Origin: a virus
Virus record (IMG/VR): IMGVR_UViG_3300027861_004541
Span: 1 to 23,027 of that record
Direction: 5' to 3' (one strand)
DNA: 23,027 nucleotides
Position numbers and translations under genes: made by a program. The notes under the pieces are model-generated. The model worked only from the letters and a program-made list of their open reading frames with translations. It ran no database searches and had not been told where the DNA came from. This document shows positions 13,760-21,808 of this stretch, one piece after another (position 1 is the first letter of the stretch; the number at the start of each line of letters is the position of its first letter).

Positions 13760-14418
13760 ATAATTATCCTAAAAAATGGGGAATGTCTTTGAAAGATGTT
13801 CCCTGTTTTATTATAGGTAATGGACCTTCCCTAGAGAAACAATTATCCCCCAATAATAGATCTATCTTAGAAAATCTATTCACAATAGGAATTAATAGAT
13901 CTTTTTACAAAATGGATACTACTATTCTTCTATGGCAAGATATGAGTTTATGGTATTCTGAAAGAAAACAAATCGCTAAACAAAAATCTATAAAATTTTG
14001 CAGAGATCATGCGGATCCTCAAAAAAAGTTTTTTCATTTTAAACTTTCTGGAAAAGAACCTAAACTAGTTAATAATCCCGATAAGCTATATGGGAGAGGA
14101 ACGTCTGGGGTATTAGCTTTCGAACTAGCTTATTCATTAGGTTGTGATCCAATAATTTTATTAGGAATGGATTGTCAATATAATGATGGAAAAACAGATT
14201 TTTATGGAAAAAATCCTATGCACAATGAAAAAACTCTACCTAATTGCGTTAAGGGATTAGAATGGGTCAAAAATTGCAACTCTGGAAGAAAAATTATAAA
14301 CTGTTCTAGAAATAATGTTTTTGATAGTGAAAATAAACTAGATAAAATATTAGTAAATATGAATAAGATTTACACTAGGAAAGAATTAGAAACTAAAATT
14401 TTTAAAAATATGGAGTAA
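13729..14418 (+). CDS. DUF115/MptE-like Rossmann-fold protein
   Basis: A 229-residue protein with features of the DUF115 (6-hydroxymethylpterin diphosphokinase MptE-like) group: CFIIGNGPSLEK (26-37) as a nucleotide-binding loop, TIGINRSFY (52-60), YGRGTSGVLAFELAYSLG (121-138) and IILLGMDCQY (142-151). Relatives include archaeal MptE, Maf-type flagellin-modifying proteins and sugar-transferring enzymes of phages, so the substrate cannot be told. The first ATG at 13729 lies 31 bases inside the HNH gene; a second ATG at 13783 (residue 19, next to the conserved core) would remove the overlap but has no better ribosome binding site. It sits in the operon between the HNH and RNR genes, with nine bases to the latter. 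Confidence 0.7.
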   Translation: MEKLPKRKKVDNYPKKWGMSLKDVPCFIIGNGPSLEKQLSPNNRSILENLFTIGINRSFYKMDTTILLWQDMSLWYSERKQIAKQKSIKFCRDHADPQKKFFHFKLSGKEPKLVNNPDKLYGRGTSGVLAFELAYSLGCDPIILLGMDCQYNDGKTDFYGKNPMHNEKTLPNCVKGLEWVKNCNSGRKIINCSRNNVFDSENKLDKILVNMNKIYTRKELETKIFKNME

Positions 14419-14427
14419 TAAGAAAAG

Positions 14428-16920
14428 ATGTCAAAAGATAATTACCAGAAAGTAGAAGATCTATTAGTTAAGATATTAAATGATGAAATTTATACATACG
14501 AAACAGCGTTAAAAGATAGTACTGATTATTTTAAAGGGGATGATTTGGCTGCTAAAGTTTTTGTAGATAAATATGCCTTAAAAAATAAAGAAGGGTATAT
14601 ATTAGAGAACACTCCTAAAAAAATGCATCAAAGATTGGCTAAAGAATTTGCACGAATAGAAGCGAAATATGAAAACCCTATGTCAGAAGAAGAAATTTTT
14701 AATTTAATTGACAATTTCGAATATATCATTCCTCAAGGTTCTCCAATGAGTGCAATTGGAAATCCTTTCCATATCCAAAGTTCAGGTAATTGTTTCTCGA
14801 TAGAACCTCCTTACGATAGCTATGGAGGTATTTTTTACTCAGATCAACAATTAGCTCAATTAATGAAAAGACGTTGTGGGGTAGGGATGGGACTAAGCAC
14901 CCTAAGACCTAAGGGACTAGTTGTTAACAACGCTGCTAAGACTACAGATGGAATTGGAGTCTTCATGGAACGTTATAGTAACACTTGCAGAGAAGTTGCC
15001 CAAAACGGACGTAGAGGAGCCGAAATATTACTTCTAAACGTCCATCATCCAGAGATTAGAACTTTTATTAATATAAAAAGAGATAAGACTAAAGTTACTG
15101 GAGCAAACATTTCAATACAAGTTACAGATGAGTTTTTAAATGCTGTCAAGAATGATGATGAGTTCGAATTAAGGTGGCCGGTAGAAGGAACACCATCTAT
15201 TTCTCAAAAAGTTTCTGCAAAAGAAATATGGGATAACTTCATTGAATCAAGTTGGGAATCTGCTGAGCCTGGACTTTTATTCTGGGATACAGTTATCAAA
15301 AATAGCGTATCGAATAATTATGGAAAAATAGATAAGTCCTTCTATGATACAGCATGTAATCCTTGCGGAGAAATTGTTATGGGATCGGATTCATGTAGGC
15401 TTCTGGCTATTAATCTCTATTCTTTTGTTGAGAACAAATTTAAAAATAATGCTAAATTTAATTTTAAGAAATTTTCAGAGATGGTTCAAAAAGCTCAAAG
15501 AATGATGGACGATATGGTAGATCTTGAAATAGAATTAATAACTAAAATTTTAGAAAAAATTGATTCAGATCCAGAACCTGAAAACATAAAATTTATAGAA
15601 AAAGAAACTTGGCAGAAACTATTAAACACATGTATTAATGGAAGAAGAACAGGATTAGGCATAACAGGTTTAGGAGACACATTAGCTTCTTTAAATATAA
15701 CATATGGATCTAGTAAGTCGATTAAAATGACAGAAAAGATTTATAAAAATTTATGTCTTAATGCTTATAAAAGTACAGTTATATTAGCGAAAGAAAGAGG
15801 AACTTTTCCTATATTTTCCCATGAGATAGAAAAAGATATTAATTTCTTGGATAAAATTTGGAAAGAAGATCCTGAATTATTTGAATTATATAAAAAATAC
15901 GGTAGAAGAAATGTCGCCTTAACAACAACTCCTCCTGCAGGGTCTATTTCTATAGAAGCTCAAGTAACTTCTGGGATAGAACCTGTATTTATGGTAAAAT
16001 ATAAAAGACGAAAAAAGATAAACCCAAGTGATATTAATCCAAGAGTTGATTTTGTAGATGATAATGGAGATTCTTGGCAAGAATTTGATGTTTATCATCC
16101 TGGCTTTAGGCAATGGATGGATATAACAGGAAAAACTAATATTGAAGATTCTCCATATTATAAAGCTACTTCAAATGATATTGATTGGGTAGCTAGTGTA
16201 GATCTTCAAGCCGCAGCTCAAAAATGGATTTGTCATGCTATATCTAAAACTTGCAACTTACCAAACGATGCGACTAAAGAGCTAGTGGCGGAAGTATATA
16301 TGAGAGCTTGGGAAAAGGGATGCAAAGGCTTTACTGTTTATAGAGACGGATGTAGAACTGGAGTTTTAGTGAGCGAAGAGGCAACAGGCGATGACGAAAA
16401 TCATATTATCCAAACAGATTCTCCAAAAAGACCTAAAACTTTACCTTGCGACATCTATCATCCTACGGTAAAAGGTCAAAAATATTTTGTTATTATCGGT
16501 CTATTGAACGGTAAAGAGCCATATGAAGTTTTTGCGGGAAGAGGATGCCATGTCCCTCAGGATATTAAAAAAGCTTCTATAAAGAAACAAAAAAGAGGGG
16601 TTTACCGTCTATGTGACATAGAAGATGATAATAAAACAATCTATGAAAATATTTCATCTAATATTGACGAAGAGCAAGAAGCTATTACGAGATTAATTTC
16701 TGCTTCCCTAAGACATGGATGTAGTATCGATTTTATAGTCCATCAATTAGAAAAGACAGAAGGAGATTTAATGGGATTTGCAAAAGCTGTTTGTAGAATT
16801 CTTAAAAAGTATATTTCAGATAACTCAGCGGTAAGCGGAGAAGAATGCCCAGAATGTAAAGGGAAATTAATAAGAATAGAAGGATGTATTCAATGCACCT
16901 GTGGTTTCTCCAAATGCTAA
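14428..16920 (+). CDS. nrdJ: adenosylcobalamin-dependent (class II) ribonucleotide reductase
   Basis: An 830-residue enzyme that reduces ribonucleotides to deoxyribonucleotides. Key residues are visible: C122 (GNCFS), NPCGE at 311-315 with C313 and E315, C323 in the SCRLLAINL segment completing the redox pair, RRTGLGITGLGD (406-417), TTPPAGSIS (500-508) and KGFTVYRDGCR (633-643). There is no N-terminal ATP-cone, and no small radical subunit gene lies nearby, which fits a class II enzyme using vitamin B12 coenzyme as radical source. A long C-terminal extension (about 665-830) includes a TSCPD-like part and ends in CPEC...CxxCxCGFSKC (807-830), a zinc-ribbon/redox tail seen in long NrdJ forms. 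Host or medium must supply cobalamin. The ribosome binding site is weak. dUTPase follows after 36 bases. Confidence 0.95.
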   Translation: MSKDNYQKVEDLLVKILNDEIYTYETALKDSTDYFKGDDLAAKVFVDKYALKNKEGYILENTPKKMHQRLAKEFARIEAKYENPMSEEEIFNLIDNFEYIIPQGSPMSAIGNPFHIQSSGNCFSIEPPYDSYGGIFYSDQQLAQLMKRRCGVGMGLSTLRPKGLVVNNAAKTTDGIGVFMERYSNTCREVAQNGRRGAEILLLNVHHPEIRTFINIKRDKTKVTGANISIQVTDEFLNAVKNDDEFELRWPVEGTPSISQKVSAKEIWDNFIESSWESAEPGLLFWDTVIKNSVSNNYGKIDKSFYDTACNPCGEIVMGSDSCRLLAINLYSFVENKFKNNAKFNFKKFSEMVQKAQRMMDDMVDLEIELITKILEKIDSDPEPENIKFIEKETWQKLLNTCINGRRTGLGITGLGDTLASLNITYGSSKSIKMTEKIYKNLCLNAYKSTVILAKERGTFPIFSHEIEKDINFLDKIWKEDPELFELYKKYGRRNVALTTTPPAGSISIEAQVTSGIEPVFMVKYKRRKKINPSDINPRVDFVDDNGDSWQEFDVYHPGFRQWMDITGKTNIEDSPYYKATSNDIDWVASVDLQAAAQKWICHAISKTCNLPNDATKELVAEVYMRAWEKGCKGFTVYRDGCRTGVLVSEEATGDDENHIIQTDSPKRPKTLPCDIYHPTVKGQKYFVIIGLLNGKEPYEVFAGRGCHVPQDIKKASIKKQKRGVYRLCDIEDDNKTIYENISSNIDEEQEAITRLISASLRHGCSIDFIVHQLEKTEGDLMGFAKAVCRILKKYISDNSAVSGEECPECKGKLIRIEGCIQCTCGFSKC

Positions 16921-16956
16921 GCCACAAATAAATTATAATTTTAAAAAAAGGAAAAT

Positions 16957-17400
16957 ATGATAAAAGTTAAAAAATTACATCAAGATGCTGTTTTACCTCA
17001 AAAAGCTAATGAAAAAGACGCTGGATATGATTTAGTAGCTATTTCTGATCCAGAAATAAAGTATGATAATGATAACGTTCTTTATATACAATATAAAACT
17101 GGAATAGCTATTGAGCCCCCAGAAGGATATCATACTGAAATCTATCCTAGATCTTCTATTAGTAAGTATAATCTTCAATTATGCAATAGTTTAGGTTTAA
17201 TAGACGAACCATATAGAGGGGAAATTATATTAAGATTTAACTTAATAGGCTCTAAAAGAGTAGGAGCTAAAGTATATGCAAAAGGCGACAAGATAGGACA
17301 ATTGGTTATAAAAAAAACTATATCTATGGATTTTATAGAAGTTGAAGAATTAGAAGAAACCAGTAGAGGAACTGGAGGCTTCGGATCTAGCGGAAAATAA
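16957..17400 (+). CDS. dut: dUTP diphosphatase (trimeric dUTPase)
   Basis: A 147-residue enzyme hydrolysing dUTP to dUMP and pyrophosphate, which keeps uracil out of DNA and feeds dTMP synthesis. All five motifs of the trimeric family are present: DAGYDL (21-26), PRSS (64-67), GLIDEPYRG (80-88 with catalytic D83), GDKIGQL (110-116) and the Gly-rich C-terminal arm RGTGGFGSSG (137-146). Normal length, no insertion. The ATG is preceded by AAAGGAAAAT. It closes the metabolic operon that starts with the sigma factor: the strong terminator at 17430 follows after 29 bases. Partner to the class II RNR just upstream. Confidence 0.97.
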   Translation: MIKVKKLHQDAVLPQKANEKDAGYDLVAISDPEIKYDNDNVLYIQYKTGIAIEPPEGYHTEIYPRSSISKYNLQLCNSLGLIDEPYRGEIILRFNLIGSKRVGAKVYAKGDKIGQLVIKKTISMDFIEVEELEETSRGTGGFGSSGK

Positions 17401-17429
17401 TTTCAAAAAAATAATAAAAAATAGAATTT

Positions 17430-17465
17430 AAAAAGCCCTATATATTAATTTATTTAGGGCTTTTT
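17430..17465. terminator. strong intrinsic terminator after dut
   Basis: AAAAAGCCCTA (17430-17440) and TAGGGCTTTTT (17455-17465) form a perfect 11-base-pair stem with a 14-base loop, with the A- and T-tracts built into the stem so that it can stop transcription from both directions. It separates the sigma/RNR/dUTPase operon from the late block and isolates the promoter-like element at 17474-17503. Confidence 0.9.
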
Positions 17466-17473
17466 GTTTATTT

Positions 17474-17507
17474 TAAAGGTTTTTCTCCTTTTTTTGCCGA
17501 AAATAAT
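17474..17507 (+). promoter_or_regulatory. sigma28-like promoter at the head of the late block
   Basis: GCCGAAAA at 17496-17503 matches the FliA-class -10 GCCGATAA at seven of eight bases, with TAAAG at 17474-17478 upstream; the spacing of 18 is two to three bases longer than usual. A T7 run precedes the -10, as at 5204-5210. It follows the terminator directly. The ATG at 17514 is so near that the message would be almost leaderless; a weak AAAGAT lies just before the ATG. Confidence 0.45.
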
Positions 17508-17513
17508 AAAGAT

Positions 17514-19361
17514 ATGGCTATAAACAAAGAAAATTTTATTATTGTATATGTTTTGGAAGATTCTATTATATCTGATAGTGAGTCTTTCGCTAATTATTAT
17601 GCAAATATTCACGATATGGACACAACCTCCAATAATCCTTCTGGGAATAGCGGAACAACTTCTGAAGGTATATACTGGCAGGTTGATGGTCAAAAAGTTG
17701 GGATAAAAATGGAAGATACTTCTGAAATATTATCAGAAGGAACTTTTAATAAGAATTTATTAAATCCCTTAAGAGAAGCGTTATCTTCAAGTGATCTACT
17801 AGATATGAATGTGTGGGGTATTGTTCTAGGGTATAAAATTCCTGGAGGTTATAATCTAAATTCTAATAATATAATATCCTCTACGTCTCGCATATCTAGA
17901 ATAAATCATACCTTCTCCGCCAAATATGAAAATGAATTATTTAATAGAAAAGTTTTTAGTCGTTTTGACTCTTCTGATGCAGAAAAGGCATTAATTGTTT
18001 CCAGAATTGATGCTCCTAATTTGTTATTAGCGAAGCAATTTGTAAATAATGCTGAGATAGCTAATAAACAATTATTTGCTAATGGAATTTTTTATATTGA
18101 TCCTTATTCTGACAAGATAGGATCTAAAGCCGATGATTATACGGATTTAATGCTAGAATTTTCTAACCTAACTTTGCCTTCGCTAAATTTATCTATTTAT
18201 AGTACTTCTTTTATCGACCCTTATATAGATTCTATTATTCCTTTCGTAAATGATGACTCTTTTACGTGGTCTTGGTTTACAGATAGAGCTTCATCGTCTT
18301 TCTTTAGAAAAAGCAATGCGATTAGAGGGTTTTTCTATAATGCCGATTACGATGGTGGATTTACTATGAGAGATGTATCTAGCAATAGATGGCCTTTTTT
18401 AGCTATGGACGCAGGTTATATAGCGACAGCAGGGGCGATGTCTAATCCGTCTATAGAGGGATTGTTAAATTTACGTCCATTTTTCGAATCTCTTAAAAAC
18501 GGATCAACGATAGGCGAAGCCATGATCTTTAGCACTCCCTTCTTAGATTGGACAATATCATTTTTCGGAGACCCTTTAGTGAAAATATTTTTTCCTGCTC
18601 AGGAAGAAGTAGATAGCGGATTAATAGACGAGAATGAGTCATGGAGATTACAGTCGATAGACCTTTCAAGAAATATGTCATATCTTTACAAGAAAGAAAA
18701 AGAGACTGAAGAAGCTTTTCAGTTAGTGGTAGACACCCAAAATATAGAAATAGAAGAAGCGTTATTAGATAAAACTAATCAATTATTTAAGAATAATAAA
18801 GAAGAAAACAGAAAAAGCCAGTTAATAGGATTAGTTGAAAAATTCATAGAATATCCTCAAAGACAGAATTTATATACAGGTTTATCCAAGGCAACACCTG
18901 ATATTAATGATTACTTATCGGAAGAGGAATATAAATTGAGCGAATTAATAACAGAAGTTGTTAATTTCCAAAACCCAATAGACTCCGAAAATATTTTAGA
19001 AGAAGGTTATTGGGAATTCGAATTTGAGTTACTGCAGCAATCATCAACATTTGCTTTTTACAATTTTAGATTACTAGTTTCTGATGATAAAGATTTCTTA
19101 AATATAATTTTTAATATTAGCAGCGAAAACGGACAAATAGGGAATTGGCTCTACGAAAAAGAAGAAAATGAATTTATTCAATTGTTAGCGAATGGAATTC
19201 CTTCTAATTTTAAAGGAAGAAGGATTAGATACCAAAGCAAAACAAATCAATTTTTAAACAGAGGGCAAGTATATTACTTCAAGATTACTCAAGTCTTTGA
19301 TGACGGAAACAATACACAAGTCTTCTCTCCAAGAATATTTAAAGATATTATTTGGACATAG
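17514..19361 (+). CDS. TIGR03790-like (caspase/gingipain-like fold) protein with C-terminal beta domain
   Basis: A 615-residue protein. The first 360 residues follow the TIGR03790 family: NFIIVYVLEDSIISDSESFANYY (7-29), VWGIVLGYKIPGGY (100-113), ALIVSRIDAPN (159-169), NGIFYID (190-196), AGYIATAGAMSNP (300-312), FFESLKNGSTIGEAMIFSTP (323-342) and WTISFFGDPLVKIFFP (346-361). That family is of unknown function and is thought to share a C25-peptidase/caspase-like fold; I see no clear catalytic His-Cys pair here. Residues about 370-470 are charged and helical. Residues about 480-610 look like a fibronectin/Ig-like beta sandwich (FEFELL, FRLLVSDDKDF, VYYFKITQVF), a type common in virion and surface proteins. 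There is no signal peptide. It is the first gene of the late block, 31 bases before a gene leading to terminase, so a virion role is likely. Confidence 0.75.
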   Translation: MAINKENFIIVYVLEDSIISDSESFANYYANIHDMDTTSNNPSGNSGTTSEGIYWQVDGQKVGIKMEDTSEILSEGTFNKNLLNPLREALSSSDLLDMNVWGIVLGYKIPGGYNLNSNNIISSTSRISRINHTFSAKYENELFNRKVFSRFDSSDAEKALIVSRIDAPNLLLAKQFVNNAEIANKQLFANGIFYIDPYSDKIGSKADDYTDLMLEFSNLTLPSLNLSIYSTSFIDPYIDSIIPFVNDDSFTWSWFTDRASSSFFRKSNAIRGFFYNADYDGGFTMRDVSSNRWPFLAMDAGYIATAGAMSNPSIEGLLNLRPFFESLKNGSTIGEAMIFSTPFLDWTISFFGDPLVKIFFPAQEEVDSGLIDENESWRLQSIDLSRNMSYLYKKEKETEEAFQLVVDTQNIEIEEALLDKTNQLFKNNKEENRKSQLIGLVEKFIEYPQRQNLYTGLSKATPDINDYLSEEEYKLSELITEVVNFQNPIDSENILEEGYWEFEFELLQQSSTFAFYNFRLLVSDDKDFLNIIFNISSENGQIGNWLYEKEENEFIQLLANGIPSNFKGRRIRYQSKTNQFLNRGQVYYFKITQVFDDGNNTQVFSPRIFKDIIWT

Positions 19362-19376
19362 ATAGAGGAACAGAAC

Positions 19377-19790
19377 ATGCCAACAGACTTTCAATCTTTT
19401 TATAAAACTTTATCTGATCTATTAGCGGATATTCACGATAATGGAGACGATTTAAACGATACGATATTATCAATGCAAAATTATCTTGAGATATCAGATA
19501 TCTCTCCTAACAATGCTAATAAAGTTCAATTATTAGGCAAAATTAATCAAGTCAAAAATGATATAAACAAAAGACATGAAACCCCTACTCAAACATTGCT
19601 AAATGTTGTATTAAGTTTTCAATTATTAGTAGGACAAACTAGCGAAGAAGTTAACGAGTATCTACAGGCTGAGGGGATAAAAGTTAAATGTTCTTTTGCG
19701 TACTTGTCTTCTTTAGTTGGTTATATAATCGATATAGAAAATATAGAAGATGTAGAATACTGCGATATATTTTTTGAAGTAGGAGAATAA
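19377..19790 (+). CDS. hypothetical protein upstream of terminase, 137 aa
   Basis: A 137-residue acidic, mainly helical protein. Residues 1-75 are polar helices (FQSFYKTLSDLL, LNDTILSMQNYLE, KVQLLGKINQVKNDI), residues 80-105 a hydrophobic helix pair (TLLNVVLSFQLLV), and the end is strongly acidic. The ATG has a good AGAGGAA site and the stop lies one base before the terminase TTG, so translation is probably coupled. The place directly before a large terminase gene is often that of a small terminase or neck protein, but I see no helix-turn-helix or other small-terminase signature, so this stays a hypothetical protein. Confidence 0.8.
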   Translation: MPTDFQSFYKTLSDLLADIHDNGDDLNDTILSMQNYLEISDISPNNANKVQLLGKINQVKNDINKRHETPTQTLLNVVLSFQLLVGQTSEEVNEYLQAEGIKVKCSFAYLSSLVGYIIDIENIEDVEYCDIFFEVGE

Positions 19791-19791
19791 T

Positions 19792-21705
19792 TTGGCAAAA
19801 AAACAAAAAAAAGGTGAAGATTTAAATAGCATTTTATCCGAAATGCAACAAAATATTTTAGACATAAGCGATGATGGGAAAAAAGATATCCCTGATATTA
19901 TTACTTTTTGTGAAGGCGAAGATTGGTTGGCTCTTCCTTACGGATCAAATCCTATAAAATTATATCCTGTTCAGAAATTGATATTAAAAGTTTTTTACAG
20001 AGGGACAATTGGTAATAAAAATATAACACTAACTGAACAGGAAATAAAATTATGCGAGAAATTAGGACTAGTCGATAAGGAAAAAGGAGATGTATTAGGT
20101 AAATATAATAATAAAACTATTTTTGATCAATTAGTATTAGTATGGGGACGAAGGGCTAGTAAGGACTTCTTAGTATCTTTAATAGCAACTTACGAATCAA
20201 TGAAATTATTAGAATGCGAAGGTGGAGACCCATATGTTCTTTACGAACTTTCTCCCGCTAATACAATTAATATTCTAACAATAGCAAACTCGACCTCTCA
20301 GGCGGGTTTAGCTTTTACAGAAATCAAATCAAGGATTTTAAATTCTCCTTATTTTGCTGATAAATTCATCCAAGAAGGATTAACAGCGTCAGCTTTTTAT
20401 CTTTTAACTCCTAAAGACAAGGAAGATAATAAATATTTTAAATCTAAAAAAATGCCTATTAAGAAAGGATCTGTTGGGATTATTGTTGGGCATAGTAACT
20501 CAGACTCTCTTTTAGGACAAGGATGTATAGTTCTTATTCTTGATGAAGTTGCGACTTATAAGCAAACAGGAGGGGCCTCATCAGGAGATAGGATATACGC
20601 TGCTTTGACACCTACATTAAGTACTTATTGTAGAAAAACTTATAAAACGGATGAGAATGGAGATTTTATTTTAGACGAGAATGGTCAAAGAGTTATAACT
20701 CATAGGCAATATGATGGTAAAACTATTAGTATTTCGTCCCCAAGAGGTAAAGAAGGAAAATTCTACAATCTTTTTACTACTGCTGATGAAAGTCCTAAGA
20801 GGTTGGCGTGTCGGCTCCCGACATGGGAAGTGAACCCGACTCATACAAGAGAATCTTTAAGACTTCAACATATAGATATGACGGATGAAGAATTTATGAT
20901 GGAATTTGGAGCAGAGTTTAGCGGAACGGCAGGTCAAAACTTCTTTATAGCAGACTATGTTGATATGTGTTTTGATAATAGTCTAGAGAATGTATCTTCT
21001 GGGACTCGTGGAAATAAATATTTTGCTCATTTAGATCCTGCCACTAGTAGCCATAACTATGCGTTAGTTATTGTTCATAGAGAGTATTATATAAATCAAG
21101 ATACAAAAAAAATGGATTATGTAATTGTAGTAGATCATATGAAGCATTGGCATCCATTGCCCGGAAAACCTATTCAAATAGATGAAGTCGATAATTATGT
21201 AGTTGGGTTAAAAAGAAAATTTCCTTTGGCTATGATTACTTACGACCAATGGAATCATCAATCTAGCGTTCAAAAATTAAAAAAAGCTGGAATTCCTCAT
21301 AAACTAACTCAATTTGGGCAACGACATAAATGTGCTATTTACAATGAATTAGAACAATTAGTTAATATGGGAAGATTAATAATTCCTTATTATTCTCTTC
21401 TAAAATCAGAAATGTGTGAATTACAAAGAAAATATACCCCTAATGCGTATAAAGTTTATCCTATGACTGACGGAGATGGATCAAAAACAGATGATGTTGT
21501 CGATTGTTTAGCTGGAGCGTGTTTTGCGGCTCAAAATTATACTATTAATCAATTACCAAAGGGAAGGCTAGTTTCAAGTCCTTGCGGAGGTATTGAGCAG
21601 AACATAACTTGGAGGTCTATGCAAGGAACTCCTTATGGGACCGGACCTGGACAAAGAGTTGCTATGGCTCTAGAAAAGAGATCTCTTGCCTATGGAGGAA
21701 GATAA
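19792..21705 (+). CDS. terL: terminase large subunit (DNA packaging ATPase/nuclease)
   Basis: A 637-residue packaging motor protein that pumps DNA into the prohead and cuts it. ATPase part: Walker A-like WGRRASKDF (118-126, K124), Walker B CIVLILDEVA (245-254, D251/E252), coupling motif SSPRG (315-319). The Walker A is unusual: Asp125 stands where Ser or Thr is normal. Nuclease part, RNase H-like: HLDPATSSHNYALV (413-426, D415), ITYDQWN (482-488, D485) and KTDDVVDCLAG (565-575, D567/D568/D571). The length is normal for T4-like and jumbo-phage TerL. It starts with TTG at 19792, with GGAG seven bases upstream; the next ATG would cut off about 17 residues. It lies inside the late block and is the main evidence that this is a tailed phage. 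Confidence 0.95.
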   Translation: MAKKQKKGEDLNSILSEMQQNILDISDDGKKDIPDIITFCEGEDWLALPYGSNPIKLYPVQKLILKVFYRGTIGNKNITLTEQEIKLCEKLGLVDKEKGDVLGKYNNKTIFDQLVLVWGRRASKDFLVSLIATYESMKLLECEGGDPYVLYELSPANTINILTIANSTSQAGLAFTEIKSRILNSPYFADKFIQEGLTASAFYLLTPKDKEDNKYFKSKKMPIKKGSVGIIVGHSNSDSLLGQGCIVLILDEVATYKQTGGASSGDRIYAALTPTLSTYCRKTYKTDENGDFILDENGQRVITHRQYDGKTISISSPRGKEGKFYNLFTTADESPKRLACRLPTWEVNPTHTRESLRLQHIDMTDEEFMMEFGAEFSGTAGQNFFIADYVDMCFDNSLENVSSGTRGNKYFAHLDPATSSHNYALVIVHREYYINQDTKKMDYVIVVDHMKHWHPLPGKPIQIDEVDNYVVGLKRKFPLAMITYDQWNHQSSVQKLKKAGIPHKLTQFGQRHKCAIYNELEQLVNMGRLIIPYYSLLKSEMCELQRKYTPNAYKVYPMTDGDGSKTDDVVDCLAGACFAAQNYTINQLPKGRLVSSPCGGIEQNITWRSMQGTPYGTGPGQRVAMALEKRSLAYGGR

Positions 21706-21808
21706 TAAAAAAATATAAAAATTAAAAGGATATATTCTTATAAATAGGGAAATATATATTGTTATCAAATAAAAAACTAATTAAAAATATTCATTAGAGG
21801 ATTTTAAA
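21706..21808 (+). other. non-coding gap between terL and the next late gene
   Basis: A 103-base, nearly pure A/T stretch. It holds a TATAAATA string at 21739-21746 and loosely symmetric ATATATT/AATATAT segments, but no CCGATAA-like element and no convincing terminator. Readthrough from terL into the next gene seems likely. Confidence 0.3.

Noticed and set aside
19377-19790. Small terminase subunit by position before terL
   Set aside because: No helix-turn-helix or oligomerisation pattern of TerS is visible; position alone is not enough.
21739-21746. TATAAATA, identical to the T4 late promoter element
   Set aside because: The gap is almost pure A/T, so the match is expected by chance, and the only sigma factor seen here is of the FliA type, not gp55.
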